From Brevundimonas pondensis (lineage in GTDB: Bacteria; Pseudomonadota; Alphaproteobacteria; Caulobacterales; Caulobacteraceae), in contig NZ_CP062006.1 in NCBI RefSeq assembly GCF_017487345.1, positions 1,122,001 to 1,186,000 on the forward strand: a stretch of 64,000 nt of DNA, read 5' to 3'. The stretch's first letter is position 1, and every line of letters begins with the position of its first letter. The position numbers and the translations under genes were made by a program. The notes under the pieces were generated by a model. It was not told the origin of the DNA and did no database searches. It saw only the letters and a program-made list of their open reading frames with translations. Below are positions 7,527-19,228 of this stretch, one piece after another.

Positions 7527-8312
7527 ATGTCCGCACCTGCGTGGGACCCCAAGCAATACAATCGTTTTGAAGCCCAGCGCGACCGCGCCGCGCTAGATCT
7601 GCTGGTGCGCCTGCCCGAGGATTTCGCGCCGACCGAGATCTGGGATCTGGGTTGCGGCGCGGGCCAGCACGCGGCCCTGCTGAAACGCCGCCATCCGACC
7701 GCCCATGTTCATGGCATGGATTCCAGTACGGCCATGCTGGAGCAGGCCCGCGCCCTGTCGGTCGAAGTCGACTGGTCTGCCGGCGACATCGCCAGCTGGA
7801 CGCCGACCAGGCCCGCTGATCTGATTCTGGCCAATGCCTCGCTGCAATGGTTGGCGGATCACGCGGCCCTTTTCGCGCGCCTGGCCGGGACCCTGGCGCC
7901 CGGCGGTCTGCTGGCGGTGCAGATGCCGATGGCCTGGGAGACGCGCCACCACACGATCATGCGTGAGACGGCGGCGGACGGTCCGTGGGCGCCGCTGCTG
8001 GCGGGGGTGGACACGATCGCGCCCCTGCTGCCGGCGGAGGTCTATTATGAGGCACTGGCGCCGCTGTGCGACGATATCGACATCTGGTCGACGACCTATC
8101 TGCACGTGCTGACGGGCGACGACGCTGTGCTGGAATGGATGAAGGGCACGGCGCTGCGGCCTTACCTGACCGCCCTGGATGGCGAGCCGTCGGCGCGGGA
8201 CGCCTTTCTCGAGGCGCTGGGCCGGCGGTTGTCAGCGGCCTTCCCTAGACGGGCGCAGGGGCAGACTCTTCTACCATTTCCTCGTCTGTTTCTTGTGGCG
8301 CAAAGGCGTTGA
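7527..8312 (+). CDS. tam: Class I SAM-dependent methyltransferase, probable trans-aconitate 2-methyltransferase
   Basis: A 261-residue Rossmann-fold methyltransferase. Motif I is WDLGCGAGQHAALL (residues about 39–52), followed by an acidic motif II (GMDSS) and LILANASLQWLADH. The N terminus AWDPKQYNRFEAQRDRAALDLL resembles Tam, which methylates trans-aconitate formed from the TCA intermediate; the substrate is inferred. The ATG at 7527 follows GGGAGGT. The last 68 nt overlap the 3' end of the convergent patatin gene, and the final LFLVAQRR looks like a genuine family C terminus. Confidence 0.8.
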   Translation: MSAPAWDPKQYNRFEAQRDRAALDLLVRLPEDFAPTEIWDLGCGAGQHAALLKRRHPTAHVHGMDSSTAMLEQARALSVEVDWSAGDIASWTPTRPADLILANASLQWLADHAALFARLAGTLAPGGLLAVQMPMAWETRHHTIMRETAADGPWAPLLAGVDTIAPLLPAEVYYEALAPLCDDIDIWSTTYLHVLTGDDAVLEWMKGTALRPYLTALDGEPSARDAFLEALGRRLSAAFPRRAQGQTLLPFPRLFLVAQRR

Positions 8313-10050
8313 CGCGGTGGCGATGCAGGTGCTCGACCGGGCATTTCAGCGTCGCCAGCGCGGCTTGGGCGGCGGCGTAGCCTGAGGACACGGCGGGGTC
8401 GTAGGCCTTCCAGTCGCGGATATCGACGCCCTCGGGTCGGGGCAGGATCAGCAGGTCGGTGTCGGCTCGCGCCTGCATCAGTTCGGCCTCGGTCGACAGG
8501 GTCGCGGAGCGCATCAGCACCGAGACGATGGGCGGTCCCTTCTTCCACGCGCCTGACAGGATCCAGCGCCACCAGGACGGCGGGTCCTCCAGCGCCTTGG
8601 GATCGACGCCGCGGGTCTGGGACACGTCCACGCCGACGACCGGGCCGCTGTTCAGGCGGCGCATGACCTCGCTGGGAAAATTCCGCAGCACCGCGCCGTC
8701 GACCAGGACCTGACCGTTCATCACCACAGGCGGCATGACGCCGGGCAGGGAGATGGAGGCCCGCAGAGCGTGGCGCAGCATCCCCTCGCGATGCACCTCG
8801 ACCTTGCCCGAGGTCAGATTGGTCGAGACGGCGAAGAAGGGGAGAGGCATGTCCTCGATACTCACGTCGCCATAGGCGTCCTGCATCAGGCGCGCGACCT
8901 TACGGGCGTGAGTCATGGCGATGATGGGGAAGGCGATGTCCGACAGGGGGTCGGACAGGACAAAGGCCTTGCGGATGCGCTCGTCCAGTTCCTCGTCGGA
9001 CCAGCCCAGACCCGGTCCGGCGGCTATGACGGCGCCCATCGACGATCCGCCGACGAAGTCGATCGGCATGCCAGCCTCGCGCAGGGCCTTCAGCGCGCCG
9101 ATGTGGGCGTAGGCGCGGGCGCCGCCGCCTGAAAGCACCACCCCGACCGCCGAGCCGGTGACGATGCGGGCGATGCGCGCCGTGTCGTCGAACAGGCCCT
9201 CGACGGCATGGAACCAGCGACCCGGCTTGAAAGCCTCCAGCCAGTCGCGGGTGCGGGTCGGTCGTCCCATGTGCGCGGGACGCAGCAGGATGAGATCGGT
9301 CAGCGGGTGGGCTTCGTCTTCGATCTCGGACGGCAGGATGGGCGCCTGCGGCCTGCGGTCCGCGTCGCCCACCATGAAGACCCGGTCCACCTGACGAGCG
9401 CACAGGGCGGCCCAGCCGGGCTCGTCGGATTCGGCGACGTAGAGGACGTAGTCGTGGGCGTCTTCCACGCCTGAAAACCATTCGGCGGCGGACGACAGGG
9501 CCGTGTGGTCGATGATGCGGCAGGTGAAGCCCTGGGCCTCGACCGCGCGGGCCACGCGCTCGACGAAGCTTCTGATCGGCTGGGCTCGCGCCGAGATGAA
9601 ACCGAAAACGGTCGGATCAGAGCCGGTGGAGTTGCGATCGCGGGCGCGGGTCAGCATGACCTGGCCCAGCTCCGCCATCAGGGCGGGCTCGGTGCGGGCG
9701 GCCTCGAAGAAGGCGTCGCGGGGCAGGGCGACCACGTCGCTGTCACGCAGGGCCACGACATTGGCCATGTGGGTGGTGCCCGCCAGCATGGCCATTTCCC
9801 CGACCGGATCGCCGGGCTTGATGACGCCGATGAACTGGGGGCCGCGTCCGTTGTCGTCGCGGAATACGCCCAGCCGGCCGGCGCGCAGCAGATAGAGGGT
9901 GTCGGCGGGATCGCCCGCCGAGAACAGCCGTTCGCCCCGCGTCAGGGCGAACCAGCTGGCGCGGGTGTTCTTCGTGCCCTCGAAGACCCGCGCGAGGGCG
10001 GCTTCCAGCGAGTCGGGCGGCGTGTCGGGACGTTCAGCAGCCATGAGCAT
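8245..10050 (-). CDS. Cyclic-nucleotide-binding domain / patatin-like phospholipase
   Basis: A 601-residue protein with an N-terminal cNMP-binding-type domain (about 20–140, [20 protein letters not shown] and [12 protein letters not shown]), a middle region, and a patatin domain from about 290. The lipase elements are [13 protein letters not shown], the nucleophile elbow GGSSMGAV, and [12 protein letters not shown] carrying the catalytic Asp (DGA). This architecture is that of NTE/RssA-type lysophospholipases. No membrane segment is obvious. Two start codons lie two codons apart (10050 and 10044). The 3' end overlaps tam by 68 nt. Confidence 0.9.
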   Translation of the reverse strand: MLMAAERPDTPPDSLEAALARVFEGTKNTRASWFALTRGERLFSAGDPADTLYLLRAGRLGVFRDDNGRGPQFIGVIKPGDPVGEMAMLAGTTHMANVVALRDSDVVALPRDAFFEAARTEPALMAELGQVMLTRARDRNSTGSDPTVFGFISARAQPIRSFVERVARAVEAQGFTCRIIDHTALSSAAEWFSGVEDAHDYVLYVAESDEPGWAALCARQVDRVFMVGDADRRPQAPILPSEIEDEAHPLTDLILLRPAHMGRPTRTRDWLEAFKPGRWFHAVEGLFDDTARIARIVTGSAVGVVLSGGGARAYAHIGALKALREAGMPIDFVGGSSMGAVIAAGPGLGWSDEELDERIRKAFVLSDPLSDIAFPIIAMTHARKVARLMQDAYGDVSIEDMPLPFFAVSTNLTSGKVEVHREGMLRHALRASISLPGVMPPVVMNGQVLVDGAVLRNFPSEVMRRLNSGPVVGVDVSQTRGVDPKALEDPPSWWRWILSGAWKKGPPIVSVLMRSATLSTEAELMQARADTDLLILPRPEGVDIRDWKAYDPAVSSGYAAAQAALATLKCPVEHLHRHRVNAFAPQETDEEMVEESAPAPV

Positions 10051-10124
10051 GGTTTAGGCCGGAATCTGTTCGACAGGAAAGCGGACGCTTCCCACCGGCG
10101 CGGAAGCCTCCTAAACCTTGGGGC

Positions 10125-11717
<1,593 letters not shown>

Positions 11718-11796
11718 TCGGGCGAAAGCTCAACTTTGATCCGCAGCAAGGACCAAAGCCCTGCTGCCGCGTTTCACTTCGGCGAAGGAGCCGACC

Positions 11797-12699
11797 ATGA
11801 CCGACCAGAAGCCGACTGAAGAAGACCTGAACGCCCTGGACGTCACCGACGCCGAGGCCGCTGAGATCAACGCCATCGCCCATCCCTTCGTCGCCGATCC
11901 GGCGCCGGATGCGGACAATGATCTGGTGAAGATCGACGCCTTGCCGTCGGGCGTGGTCTTCGTGACCATCAACCGCCCGCAGAAGAAGAACGCCTTCGAC
12001 GCGGCCACCATCGCGGCCCTGTTCGAAGCCTTCGAGACCCTGCAGGGCGCCGACCGGGTGCGCGTGGTCTTTATCCGGGGCGCGGGCGGCACCTTCAGCG
12101 CGGGCGCAGACCTGAACTGGATGCGCGACGCCGCCGGCTGGTCCGAGGCCGACAACCGCGACGACGCCATGGGCCTGGCCAAGATGCTCAAGGCCCTGCA
12201 CGACGTGCCGGCCCTGACGGTGGCCCTGGTCGAGGGCGCGGCCATGGGCGGCGGTGCGGGCATCGTCGCCGCCTGCGACATGGCCGTGGCCGTCGAGGGC
12301 GCGCGCTTCGCCTTCTCCGAGGTCAAGCTGGGCCTGATCCCTGCGACCATCGCCCCCTATGTCATCGAGGCCGTCGGCGCGCGTCGCGCCCGTCAGCTGT
12401 TCCTGACGGCCAATATCTTCGACGCCGACTACGCCGCCCACGCGGGCCTGATCGACCTGGTCCTGCCGGAGGGCTCGGTCGACGAGTTCATCTCCATGCT
12501 GACCGACAGCCTGACGACCTGCGCCCCCGGCGCCATGGGCGAGGCCAAGCGTCTGGTGAACGACGTGGCGGGCGAGGCCATCGACCATCGTTTGCTGGAA
12601 GAAACCGCCAAACGGATCGCCCGCGCCCGCGTCTCGGAAGAAGGCCAGGAAGGCGTCCGCGCCTTCCTCGACAAGCGCGCCCCGAGCTGGGCGCAATAA
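11797..12699 (+). CDS. Enoyl-CoA hydratase/isomerase family, probable methylglutaconyl-CoA hydratase
   Basis: A 300-residue crotonase-fold protein with the oxyanion-hole segments GTFSAGADLNWM and GAAMGGGAGIVAACDMAVA. Located between the two MCC subunits, it most likely hydrates 3-methylglutaconyl-CoA to HMG-CoA, the next leucine-degradation step (LiuC-like). An acidic N-terminal extension of about 45 residues precedes the usual family start near LVKIDALPSGVVFVTI. The strong GAAGGAG ribosome site before the ATG at 11797 supports the long form. The gap to mccA is only 9 nt. Confidence 0.87.
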   Translation: MTDQKPTEEDLNALDVTDAEAAEINAIAHPFVADPAPDADNDLVKIDALPSGVVFVTINRPQKKNAFDAATIAALFEAFETLQGADRVRVVFIRGAGGTFSAGADLNWMRDAAGWSEADNRDDAMGLAKMLKALHDVPALTVALVEGAAMGGGAGIVAACDMAVAVEGARFAFSEVKLGLIPATIAPYVIEAVGARRARQLFLTANIFDADYAAHAGLIDLVLPEGSVDEFISMLTDSLTTCAPGAMGEAKRLVNDVAGEAIDHRLLEETAKRIARARVSEEGQEGVRAFLDKRAPSWAQ

Positions 12700-12708
12700 G
12701 GTAGCCGA

Positions 12709-14700
12709 ATGTTCAAGTCCATCCTGGTCGCCAATCGCGGCGAGATCGCCTGCCGCGTCTTCCGCACCGCTCGCCGCATGGGCCTGCGGACCATCGCCGT
12801 CTATTCCGAGGCCGACGCTAACGCCCTGCACGTTCGCGAGGCGGACGAGGCGGTGCTGATCGGCCCGGCGGCGGCGCGCGAATCCTATCTGGATGCGGCC
12901 AAGGTGCTGGCGGCGGCCAAGACGACGGGGGCGGAGGCCATCCACCCCGGCTACGGCTTCCTGTCCGAGAACGCCGACTTCGCCGAGGCGGTCATGGCGG
13001 CGGGCATCGTCTGGATCGGCCCGCAGCCGTCCTCGATCCGCGCCATGGGCCTGAAGGACGCGGCCAAGAAGCTGATGATCGAGGCGGGCGTGCCCGTCAC
13101 CCCCGGCTATCAGGGCGAGGACCAGTCGGTTGAGACCCTGACGGCCGAGGCCAACCGCATCGGCTTCCCGGTCCTGATCAAGGCGATCGCCGGCGGCGGC
13201 GGCAAGGGCATGAAGAAGGTCGATAGGCCTGAGGACTTCGCCGACGGTCTGGCCAGCGCCCAGCGCGAGGGGCAGTCGTCCTTCGGCGATCCGCGCGTCC
13301 TGATCGAGAGCTACATCACCCGTCCGCGCCACATCGAGGTGCAGGTCTTCGGCGACAGCCACGGCAATGTCGTCCACCTGCACGAGCGCGATTGCTCGCT
13401 GCAACGCCGCCACCAGAAGGTGATTGAAGAGGCTCCGGCCCCCGGCATGAACGCCGCCACGCGCGAGGCCGTCACCGCCGCCGCCGTCCGCGCCGCCAAG
13501 GCCGTGAACTATCAGGGCGCGGGGACCATCGAGTTCATCGCCGACGCCTCCGACGGGCTGAAGGCCGACCGCATCTGGTTCATGGAGATGAACACCCGGC
13601 TGCAGGTCGAGCATCCGGTCACGGAATCCATCACCGGCGTCGATCTGGTCGAATGGCAGCTGCGCGTCGCGGCGGGCCAGCCCATCCCGCTGGCGCAGGC
13701 CGACATCCCGATGAAGGGCTGGGCCATGGAGGCTCGTCTCTACGCCGAAGATCCGGCCCACGGCTTCCTGCCCTCCATCGGTCGGCTGGATCACTTCGTC
13801 ATGCCTGACGACATCCGCGTCGATACCGGGGTGGAGCAGGGCGGCGAGGTCAGCCAGTTCTACGACCCGATGATCGCCAAGCTGATCGTCCACGCCGACA
13901 GCCGCGAAGCCGCCGCCGCCCGTCTGGCCAATGCCTGCCGCGAGGTCGAGGTCTGGCCCGTCCGCACCAACGCCGGCTTCCTGGCCCGCTGCCTGGACCA
14001 CCCTCGCTTTGTCGAAGGCGACGTGGACACGGGCTTCATCGCAGCAGAGGAGGGGGTGCTCCTCGGTGCGTCCGTCTCGGCGCGCGCCATCGTCGGCGCC
14101 GCTGGCCTGATCGGGCTGGAGGCCGACGCCGCAGCCTTTGACGTCGAGGACAAGTCGCTGGCTCCGTGGCGGGCGGGCCTGTTCGGCTTCCGCATGAACG
14201 GCGCCGCCCAGTCGCACACGGCCCTGCACCACGGAGACCAGCAGCACGCCGTGACCCTGGCGGGCGAGCCGGGCTGGCACGGGCGCCAGTCCAGCTTTGA
14301 CGTCGGGGTGGAGGGCGAAACCGCCCGCGTCTATGGCGAGACCGATCTGGTCGTGGTCGACGGCGACGTCGTCACCGCCTTCGCCCCGGACGCCGAGCGG
14401 ATCGTGGTCTTCGACGACGGCGACGTCATCGAATTCCGCCGCCGCAAGGCCGCTGCGGGTGCGGGCGGCTCGGCCTCCGACGGCGGCCTTCGCGCCCCCA
14501 TGCCCGGCAAGATCGTCGCCGCGCCCGCCAAGGCCGGCGACGTCGTGACCAAGGGCCAGCCGGTCGTTGTGCTGGAAGCGATGAAGATGGAGCACGCCCT
14601 GACCGCGCCCTTCGACGGCGTGGTGGCCGAGTTCAACGTCGCTGTCGGCGATCAGGTCACAGACGGCGCGGTTCTGGCCGTGGTGAAAGCCGCCGACTAA
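12709..14700 (+). CDS. mccA: Methylcrotonyl-CoA carboxylase biotin-containing (alpha) subunit
   Basis: A 663-residue acyl-CoA carboxylase alpha chain: biotin carboxylase N-domain (ILVANRGEIACRVFRTARRM), ATP-grasp with GGGGKGMKKV, the EMNTRLQVEHPVTE segment, a central BT-like region, and a C-terminal biotin carrier domain with EAMKMEH (biotinylated Lys). It carboxylates biotin with ATP and bicarbonate for MccB. The low-homology central region and the neighbours favour methylcrotonyl-CoA over propionyl-CoA as substrate. It is last in the mccB–hydratase–mccA operon. Confidence 0.92.
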   Translation: MFKSILVANRGEIACRVFRTARRMGLRTIAVYSEADANALHVREADEAVLIGPAAARESYLDAAKVLAAAKTTGAEAIHPGYGFLSENADFAEAVMAAGIVWIGPQPSSIRAMGLKDAAKKLMIEAGVPVTPGYQGEDQSVETLTAEANRIGFPVLIKAIAGGGGKGMKKVDRPEDFADGLASAQREGQSSFGDPRVLIESYITRPRHIEVQVFGDSHGNVVHLHERDCSLQRRHQKVIEEAPAPGMNAATREAVTAAAVRAAKAVNYQGAGTIEFIADASDGLKADRIWFMEMNTRLQVEHPVTESITGVDLVEWQLRVAAGQPIPLAQADIPMKGWAMEARLYAEDPAHGFLPSIGRLDHFVMPDDIRVDTGVEQGGEVSQFYDPMIAKLIVHADSREAAAARLANACREVEVWPVRTNAGFLARCLDHPRFVEGDVDTGFIAAEEGVLLGASVSARAIVGAAGLIGLEADAAAFDVEDKSLAPWRAGLFGFRMNGAAQSHTALHHGDQQHAVTLAGEPGWHGRQSSFDVGVEGETARVYGETDLVVVDGDVVTAFAPDAERIVVFDDGDVIEFRRRKAAAGAGGSASDGGLRAPMPGKIVAAPAKAGDVVTKGQPVVVLEAMKMEHALTAPFDGVVAEFNVAVGDQVTDGAVLAVVKAAD

Positions 14701-14704
14701 TCCG

Positions 14705-14826
14705 CCGTCATCTCGGACGGCCGTCAGGCCGATCCGGGACCCAGGCCTTCGCCTCACTCACTGACAGGGCCGTGCAAGATCCGCCGCCTGGGTCCCGGGT
14801 TCTGCTGCGCGGCCTCGGGATGACGG
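14705..14826. repeat. Large imperfect inverted repeat between mccA and DUF1489
   Basis: Arms at about 14705–14746 and 14786–14826 are imperfect reverse complements. The inner part GATCCGGGACCCAGGC pairs with GCCTGGGTCCCGGG, and the outer part CCGTCATC pairs with GATGACGG. The form (GTCATC…CCGGGACCCAGGC) resembles dispersed palindromic repeats of alphaproteobacterial genomes. It may end mccA transcription as an RNA hairpin. Confidence 0.75.
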
Positions 14827-14870
14827 ACTGGGTGGTTTCGCCCATCGCGCCAAGAGACTATCTGCACCCC

Positions 14871-15269
14871 ATGCCCCTTCACATGATCAAACTCTGCGTC
14901 GGCGTGTCCGAGGTCGAGACGCTGGAGGCGAACGCCGCGCGGTCCGACTGGCGCATCGTCCACACCCGCATGACGCCCAAGCGCGCCGCCGAGATCGAGG
15001 ACGGCGGCTCGCTCTATTGGGTCATGAAGGGCTCGGTGACCTGCCGTCAGCGCATCCTGGAGATCACGACCATCGGCGAGGGCAAGGCCAGTCGCTGTGA
15101 GATCAAGCTGGACAGCAATGTCATCCGCACCGCGCCCCTGGCCCGGCGGCCGTTTCAGGGCTGGCGCTATTTCGAGCCCAAGGACGCGCCGCCGGACCTG
15201 TCGGTGGCCGAGGCGACGGACCTGCCCGACGATCTGGCGCGCGAGCTGCGTGAACTCGGCGCCTGGTGA
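14871..15269 (+). CDS. DUF1489 family protein
   Basis: A 132-residue protein of DUF1489, recognised from MPLHMIKLCVGV, TRMTPKRAAEI, GSLYWVMKGSVTCRQRI and RPFQGWRYF. Function is unknown; the family is widespread in alphaproteobacteria. I chose the ATG at 14871 because it gives the usual family N terminus; a longer frame would run through the inverted repeat upstream. No membrane segment is seen, so it is probably cytoplasmic. It stands alone before the MATE gene. Confidence 0.85.
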   Translation: MPLHMIKLCVGVSEVETLEANAARSDWRIVHTRMTPKRAAEIEDGGSLYWVMKGSVTCRQRILEITTIGEGKASRCEIKLDSNVIRTAPLARRPFQGWRYFEPKDAPPDLSVAEATDLPDDLARELRELGAW

Positions 15270-15334
15270 CCCTTTTGTGGCATTAGGGGCCAGGTGTTGA
15301 CCTTTGGCCGCGCCCGTGGCCTGTCCCGGCTCCC

Positions 15335-16681
15335 ATGACCAATGCTCTGCTCAGCTTCAAGACCCGCGAAACCCTGTCCGAGCTGCTGAAGCTGGCCTGG
15401 CCGGTCGTGCTGGCGCGTCTGGGCATCATGACCATGGGCCTGACCGACGCCATCGTCGTCGGCCACTACGCCAGCCGCGAACTGGCCTTCCACTCCCTGG
15501 CCTGGGCGCCGTCGTCGGTCGTGCTGACCACGGCGGTCGGCCTGATGATGGGCGTGCAGGTCATGACCGCCCGCCTGCTGGGCGAGGGCCGCAAGGACGA
15601 GGTCGGCGCGGTCCTGCGTCGCGGCATGGTCTATGCCCTGCAGATCGGCGTCGTTTCCATGATCGCCCTGATGGCGCTGGGGCCGTTCGGCCTGAAGCAC
15701 ATGGGTCTGGAGGACGGGCTGGGCGAGGGCGCCTCGCCGGTGCTGATGATCTTCGCCCTGTCCATGCCCGCCTATCTGATTTCGGTCGCGGCCCAGTTCT
15801 TCCTTGAGGGCCTGCATCGGCCCAAGGCCGGCATGGTCGCCATGTGGGTGGCCAATGCGGTCAACCTGGGCCTGAACCTGCTGCTGGTGCCGGACATTCT
15901 GGGCCTCGGTCTGCACGGCGCACAGGCCTCGGCCTGGGCGACGTTCGGCGCCCGCATGGCGCTGGCCGTCTTCCTGGTCATCTTCATTCTGCGCCTGCCC
16001 GAGGCGAAGGCCTGGGGCCTGTTCAACAAGCCGAAGCGCGACAAGGTCGTCGAGCGCGAGCAGATGAAGGTCGGTTTCGGCGCGGGCTCGTCCAATTTCA
16101 TCGAGGTCGGGGCGTTTGCCGCCATGACCCTGTTCGCCGGGCAACTGGGCGCGGCCGAGACCGCCAGCTGGGCCGTTGTCATCAACGTCTCCGCGATCGT
16201 CTTCATGGTGCCCATGGGCCTGTCATCGGCGACGGCGGTTCTGGTCGGCCGCAGCTACGGCGCGGGCGATCGGGCCGGCGTCATGCGCGGCGGCCTCGCG
16301 GGCATCGGCGTGGTTACGGTTCTGGCCTTCATCATCGCCATCGGCCTGTGGCTGACCGCGCCTCTGGTGGTCAGCGCCTATACGACCGACCCGGCCATCC
16401 TGGCCATCGCGGCCCCGGCCCTGGTGCTGGCGACCCTCTTCTTCGTCGCTGACGCCCAGCAGGTCGTCGCCGCCCAGGCCAACCGCGCGGCGGGCGACGT
16501 GGTCTGGCCGACGCTGATGCATCTGCTGTCCTATGGCGTCATCATGATCCCGCTGGGCTGGTGGCTGGCGCACCGGATCGGCGTCGATGGTCTGGTCTGG
16601 TCGGTCATCGTGGCCAGCCTGATCTCCGGCGCGCTGCTGACCGGGCGCTTCGTGCGGATCGCCAGGCGGCTTCCGGCCTGA
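15335..16681 (+). CDS. MATE family efflux transporter
   Basis: A 448-residue multidrug and toxin extrusion transporter with about 12 predicted membrane helices. The N-terminal helix LAWPVVLARLGIMTMGLTDA, the QVMTARLLGEG loop and the second-repeat segment VFMVPMGLSSATAVLVG fit NorM-type MATE proteins. It would export cationic drugs or metabolites in exchange for Na+ or H+; substrate and ion are not determined. The ATG at 15335 gives the normal N terminus. metG follows about 80 bp downstream. Confidence 0.9.
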   Translation: MTNALLSFKTRETLSELLKLAWPVVLARLGIMTMGLTDAIVVGHYASRELAFHSLAWAPSSVVLTTAVGLMMGVQVMTARLLGEGRKDEVGAVLRRGMVYALQIGVVSMIALMALGPFGLKHMGLEDGLGEGASPVLMIFALSMPAYLISVAAQFFLEGLHRPKAGMVAMWVANAVNLGLNLLLVPDILGLGLHGAQASAWATFGARMALAVFLVIFILRLPEAKAWGLFNKPKRDKVVEREQMKVGFGAGSSNFIEVGAFAAMTLFAGQLGAAETASWAVVINVSAIVFMVPMGLSSATAVLVGRSYGAGDRAGVMRGGLAGIGVVTVLAFIIAIGLWLTAPLVVSAYTTDPAILAIAAPALVLATLFFVADAQQVVAAQANRAAGDVVWPTLMHLLSYGVIMIPLGWWLAHRIGVDGLVWSVIVASLISGALLTGRFVRIARRLPA

Positions 16682-16759
16682 GCTGAGGCGTGACGGCGGG
16701 GTGACGCGGGCGTAACGGGCCTCTATATCCGTCTGCTTCCTCCCGCAGACTGGACGACC

Positions 16760-18466
16760 ATGGCCCGCATCCTCATCACCTCGGCGCTGCCCTACATCAA
16801 CGGCATCAAGCACCTTGGGAATCTGGCCGGGTCCATGTTGCCCGCCGATGTCTGGGCGCGGTTCATGCGCGGGCGCGGCCACGACGTCCTCTATGTCTGC
16901 GCCACCGACGAGCACGGCACCCCGGCTGAGCTGGCCGCCGCCGCCGCAGGGCAGGACGTTCGCACCTATTGCGACGAGCAGCATCAGGTTCAGAAGAAGG
17001 CCGGCGCGGCCTTCAACCTGTCGTTCGACGTCTTCGGCCGCAGCTCCAACGCTCCGAACACCCGCCTGACCCAGCACTTCGCCAAGGTGCTGGAGGAGCG
17101 CGGCCTGATCGAGGAGCGCGTCGACCGGATGATCTATTCGATCGACGACGCCCGCTTCCTGCCCGACCGCTATGTCGAAGGGACCTGCCCCCACTGCGCC
17201 TATCCCAAGGCGCGGGGCGACCAGTGCGACAACTGCGGCCGCCTGCTGGACCCGATGGATCTGATCAATCCCTATTCCTCGGTCTCGGGCAGCCGCAATC
17301 TTGAGGTCCGCGACACGCGCCACCTCTATCTGCTGCAGACCAAGGTGGCCGACGATGTGCGCGCCTGGGTCGATGCCCGCTCGGAAGGCTGGCAGCCGCT
17401 GGCCCGTTCCATCGCCTACAAGCATCTGGACGAGGGCCTGATCGACCGCGGTATCACCCGCGACCTGAAGTGGGGCGTGCCGGTCGTCGGTCCCGACGGC
17501 GGCCCGCGTCCGGGCATGGAGGGCAAGGTCTTCTACGTCTGGTTCGACGCCCCCATCGAATACATCGGCGCGACCGAGGAATGGGCCGAACAGTCCGGAG
17601 GAAACTGGCGCTCGTGGTGGCGTCTGGACGAGGGCGCGGACGACGTGCGCTACGTCCAGTTCATGGGCAAGGACAACGTGGCCTTCCACACCGTCAGCTT
17701 CCCCGCCACCATCCTGGGCTCGGGCGAGCCGTGGAAGACGGTCGACCAGCTGAAGGCCTTCAATTGGCTGAACTGGTACGGCGGCAAGTTCTCGACCAGC
17801 ATGGGCCGGGGCGTCTTCATGGATCAGGCGCTGGAACTGCTGCCCGCCGACTACTGGCGCTGGCACCTGACGGCCTATGGCCCGGAACATTCCGACGCCG
17901 CCTTCACCTGGGAGCAGTTCCAGGCGACGACGAACAAGGACCTGGCCGACGTGCTGGGTAACTTCGTCAACCGCATCGTCAAGTTCACGGAATCCAAGTT
18001 CGACGGCGTCGTGCCCGAGGGCGGCGAGGCCGGTCCGCTGGAGATCAAGCTGGCCGCCGACATCAAGGCCGGTCTGGAAACCCTGACCGCCGAGTTCGAG
18101 GCCATGGAGTTCCGCAAGGCGGCCCAGGCCGCGCGCGCCCTCTGGGTTCTGGGCAATGAGTACCTTCAGGAAGCCGCCCCCTGGACGGCGCTGAAGACCG
18201 ACCGTGACCGCGCCGCCGTGGTGGTGCGCACCGGCCTGTCGCTGGTCGCCCTGTTCGCCCGCATCACCGTGCCCTTCATGCCCGGCAGCGCCGAGCGCAT
18301 CGGCGCCACGGTCGGCGCGACCGACCTGTCGTGGCCGAACGCCGACGCCGATCTGCTGACCCTGGTTCCCGCCGGCCAGACGGTCGCCGCCCCCGCCGTC
18401 CTGTTCGCCAAGATCGAGGACGCCCAGGTCGCGGAATGGACCGAACGCTTCGGCGGCGCCGAGTGA
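16760..18466 (+). CDS. metG: Methionine--tRNA ligase
   Basis: A 568-residue class I aminoacyl-tRNA synthetase that charges tRNA-Met. The first signature is HLGN (in [12 protein letters not shown]). The KMSKS position reads KFSTS (in [14 protein letters not shown]), a known variant in one MetRS subgroup. A single zinc knuckle is present (CPHC…CDNC, about 142–158). There is no C-terminal EMAP-like tRNA-binding domain, in line with its length. The stop overlaps the GTG start of the next gene. Confidence 0.95.
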   Translation: MARILITSALPYINGIKHLGNLAGSMLPADVWARFMRGRGHDVLYVCATDEHGTPAELAAAAAGQDVRTYCDEQHQVQKKAGAAFNLSFDVFGRSSNAPNTRLTQHFAKVLEERGLIEERVDRMIYSIDDARFLPDRYVEGTCPHCAYPKARGDQCDNCGRLLDPMDLINPYSSVSGSRNLEVRDTRHLYLLQTKVADDVRAWVDARSEGWQPLARSIAYKHLDEGLIDRGITRDLKWGVPVVGPDGGPRPGMEGKVFYVWFDAPIEYIGATEEWAEQSGGNWRSWWRLDEGADDVRYVQFMGKDNVAFHTVSFPATILGSGEPWKTVDQLKAFNWLNWYGGKFSTSMGRGVFMDQALELLPADYWRWHLTAYGPEHSDAAFTWEQFQATTNKDLADVLGNFVNRIVKFTESKFDGVVPEGGEAGPLEIKLAADIKAGLETLTAEFEAMEFRKAAQAARALWVLGNEYLQEAAPWTALKTDRDRAAVVVRTGLSLVALFARITVPFMPGSAERIGATVGATDLSWPNADADLLTLVPAGQTVAAPAVLFAKIEDAQVAEWTERFGGAE

Positions 18467-19176
18467 CGCCTGAACTCGCGCCCCTGTCGGACCCGCAGCG
18501 CCAGTCGATCCGCGATCGGCTGGCGGCGACCGGGCGGGCGCAGGTCGTCGATCTGCTGAGCGGCGCCTATGCGGACCATCTGGCCGCCAGCGCCGCTGAC
18601 GCCCCGTTCAACACGGTGACGCGCAGGGGCGACGGCCATGTCGATCTGCCCGCCGCCTGGCTGGCCAGTCTGGAGCCGACGCAGAAGCAGGCCCTGGGCG
18701 AACGGGTCCAGGCCTCGGCCACGGACGGGTTTCAGTATCTCTACGACAACCACCCGATCTATGACCTGGATCAGGCGGGCCAGGCCGAGGCGGTCTGGTC
18801 CGAGTTGGTCGCCTTCCTGAACGGCGAGGCCTTCCTGGGCCTGATGCGCGACCTGACGGGGGAACCCCGCATCGCCATGGCCGACGCCCAGCTGACGCGC
18901 TTCCGGCCCGCCCATTTCCTGAACCAGCATGACGACAGCGCGGACGGCAAGCAGCGCTACTTCGCCTATGTCCTGGGGCTTACCCCCGGTTGGCGGATCG
19001 ACTGGGGCGGATTGCTGGCCTTCCATGGAGAGGACGGCAACGTGGCCGAGGCCTTCACCCCGCGCTTCAACGCGCTGAGCCTCCTGCGCGTGCCGGCGCC
19101 CCATTCCGTCACCCAGGTGGCGCTATCGGCGGGCGCGCACCGTTTGTCCATCACGGGCTGGCTACGCGGACGTTGA
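18463..19176 (+). CDS. 2OG-Fe(II) oxygenase family protein
   Basis: About 237 residues. The C-terminal half shows a prolyl-4-hydroxylase-like fold: the iron-binding HxD is in [20 protein letters not shown], the distal histidine in [10 protein letters not shown], and the 2-oxoglutarate-binding Arg in [12 protein letters not shown]. Such enzymes hydroxylate protein side chains or small molecules; the substrate is unknown. The GTG at 18463 overlaps the metG stop, which suggests co-translation and possibly a translation-related target. The terminator at 19196 follows closely. Confidence 0.82.
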   Translation: MTPELAPLSDPQRQSIRDRLAATGRAQVVDLLSGAYADHLAASAADAPFNTVTRRGDGHVDLPAAWLASLEPTQKQALGERVQASATDGFQYLYDNHPIYDLDQAGQAEAVWSELVAFLNGEAFLGLMRDLTGEPRIAMADAQLTRFRPAHFLNQHDDSADGKQRYFAYVLGLTPGWRIDWGGLLAFHGEDGNVAEAFTPRFNALSLLRVPAPHSVTQVALSAGAHRLSITGWLRGR

Positions 19177-19195
19177 ACCGGCTGGATACAAGAAA

Positions 19196-19219
19196 GGCCC
19201 GGAGTAATCCGGGCCTTTT
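19196..19219. terminator. Rho-independent terminator between convergent genes
   Basis: Stem GGCCCGGA / TCCGGGCC with loop GTAA and a TTTT run on the plus strand. It ends the metG–oxygenase operon; the AAAGG flank could also serve the convergent TerC gene. Confidence 0.85.
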
Positions 19220-19228
19220 GTGGTCTGG

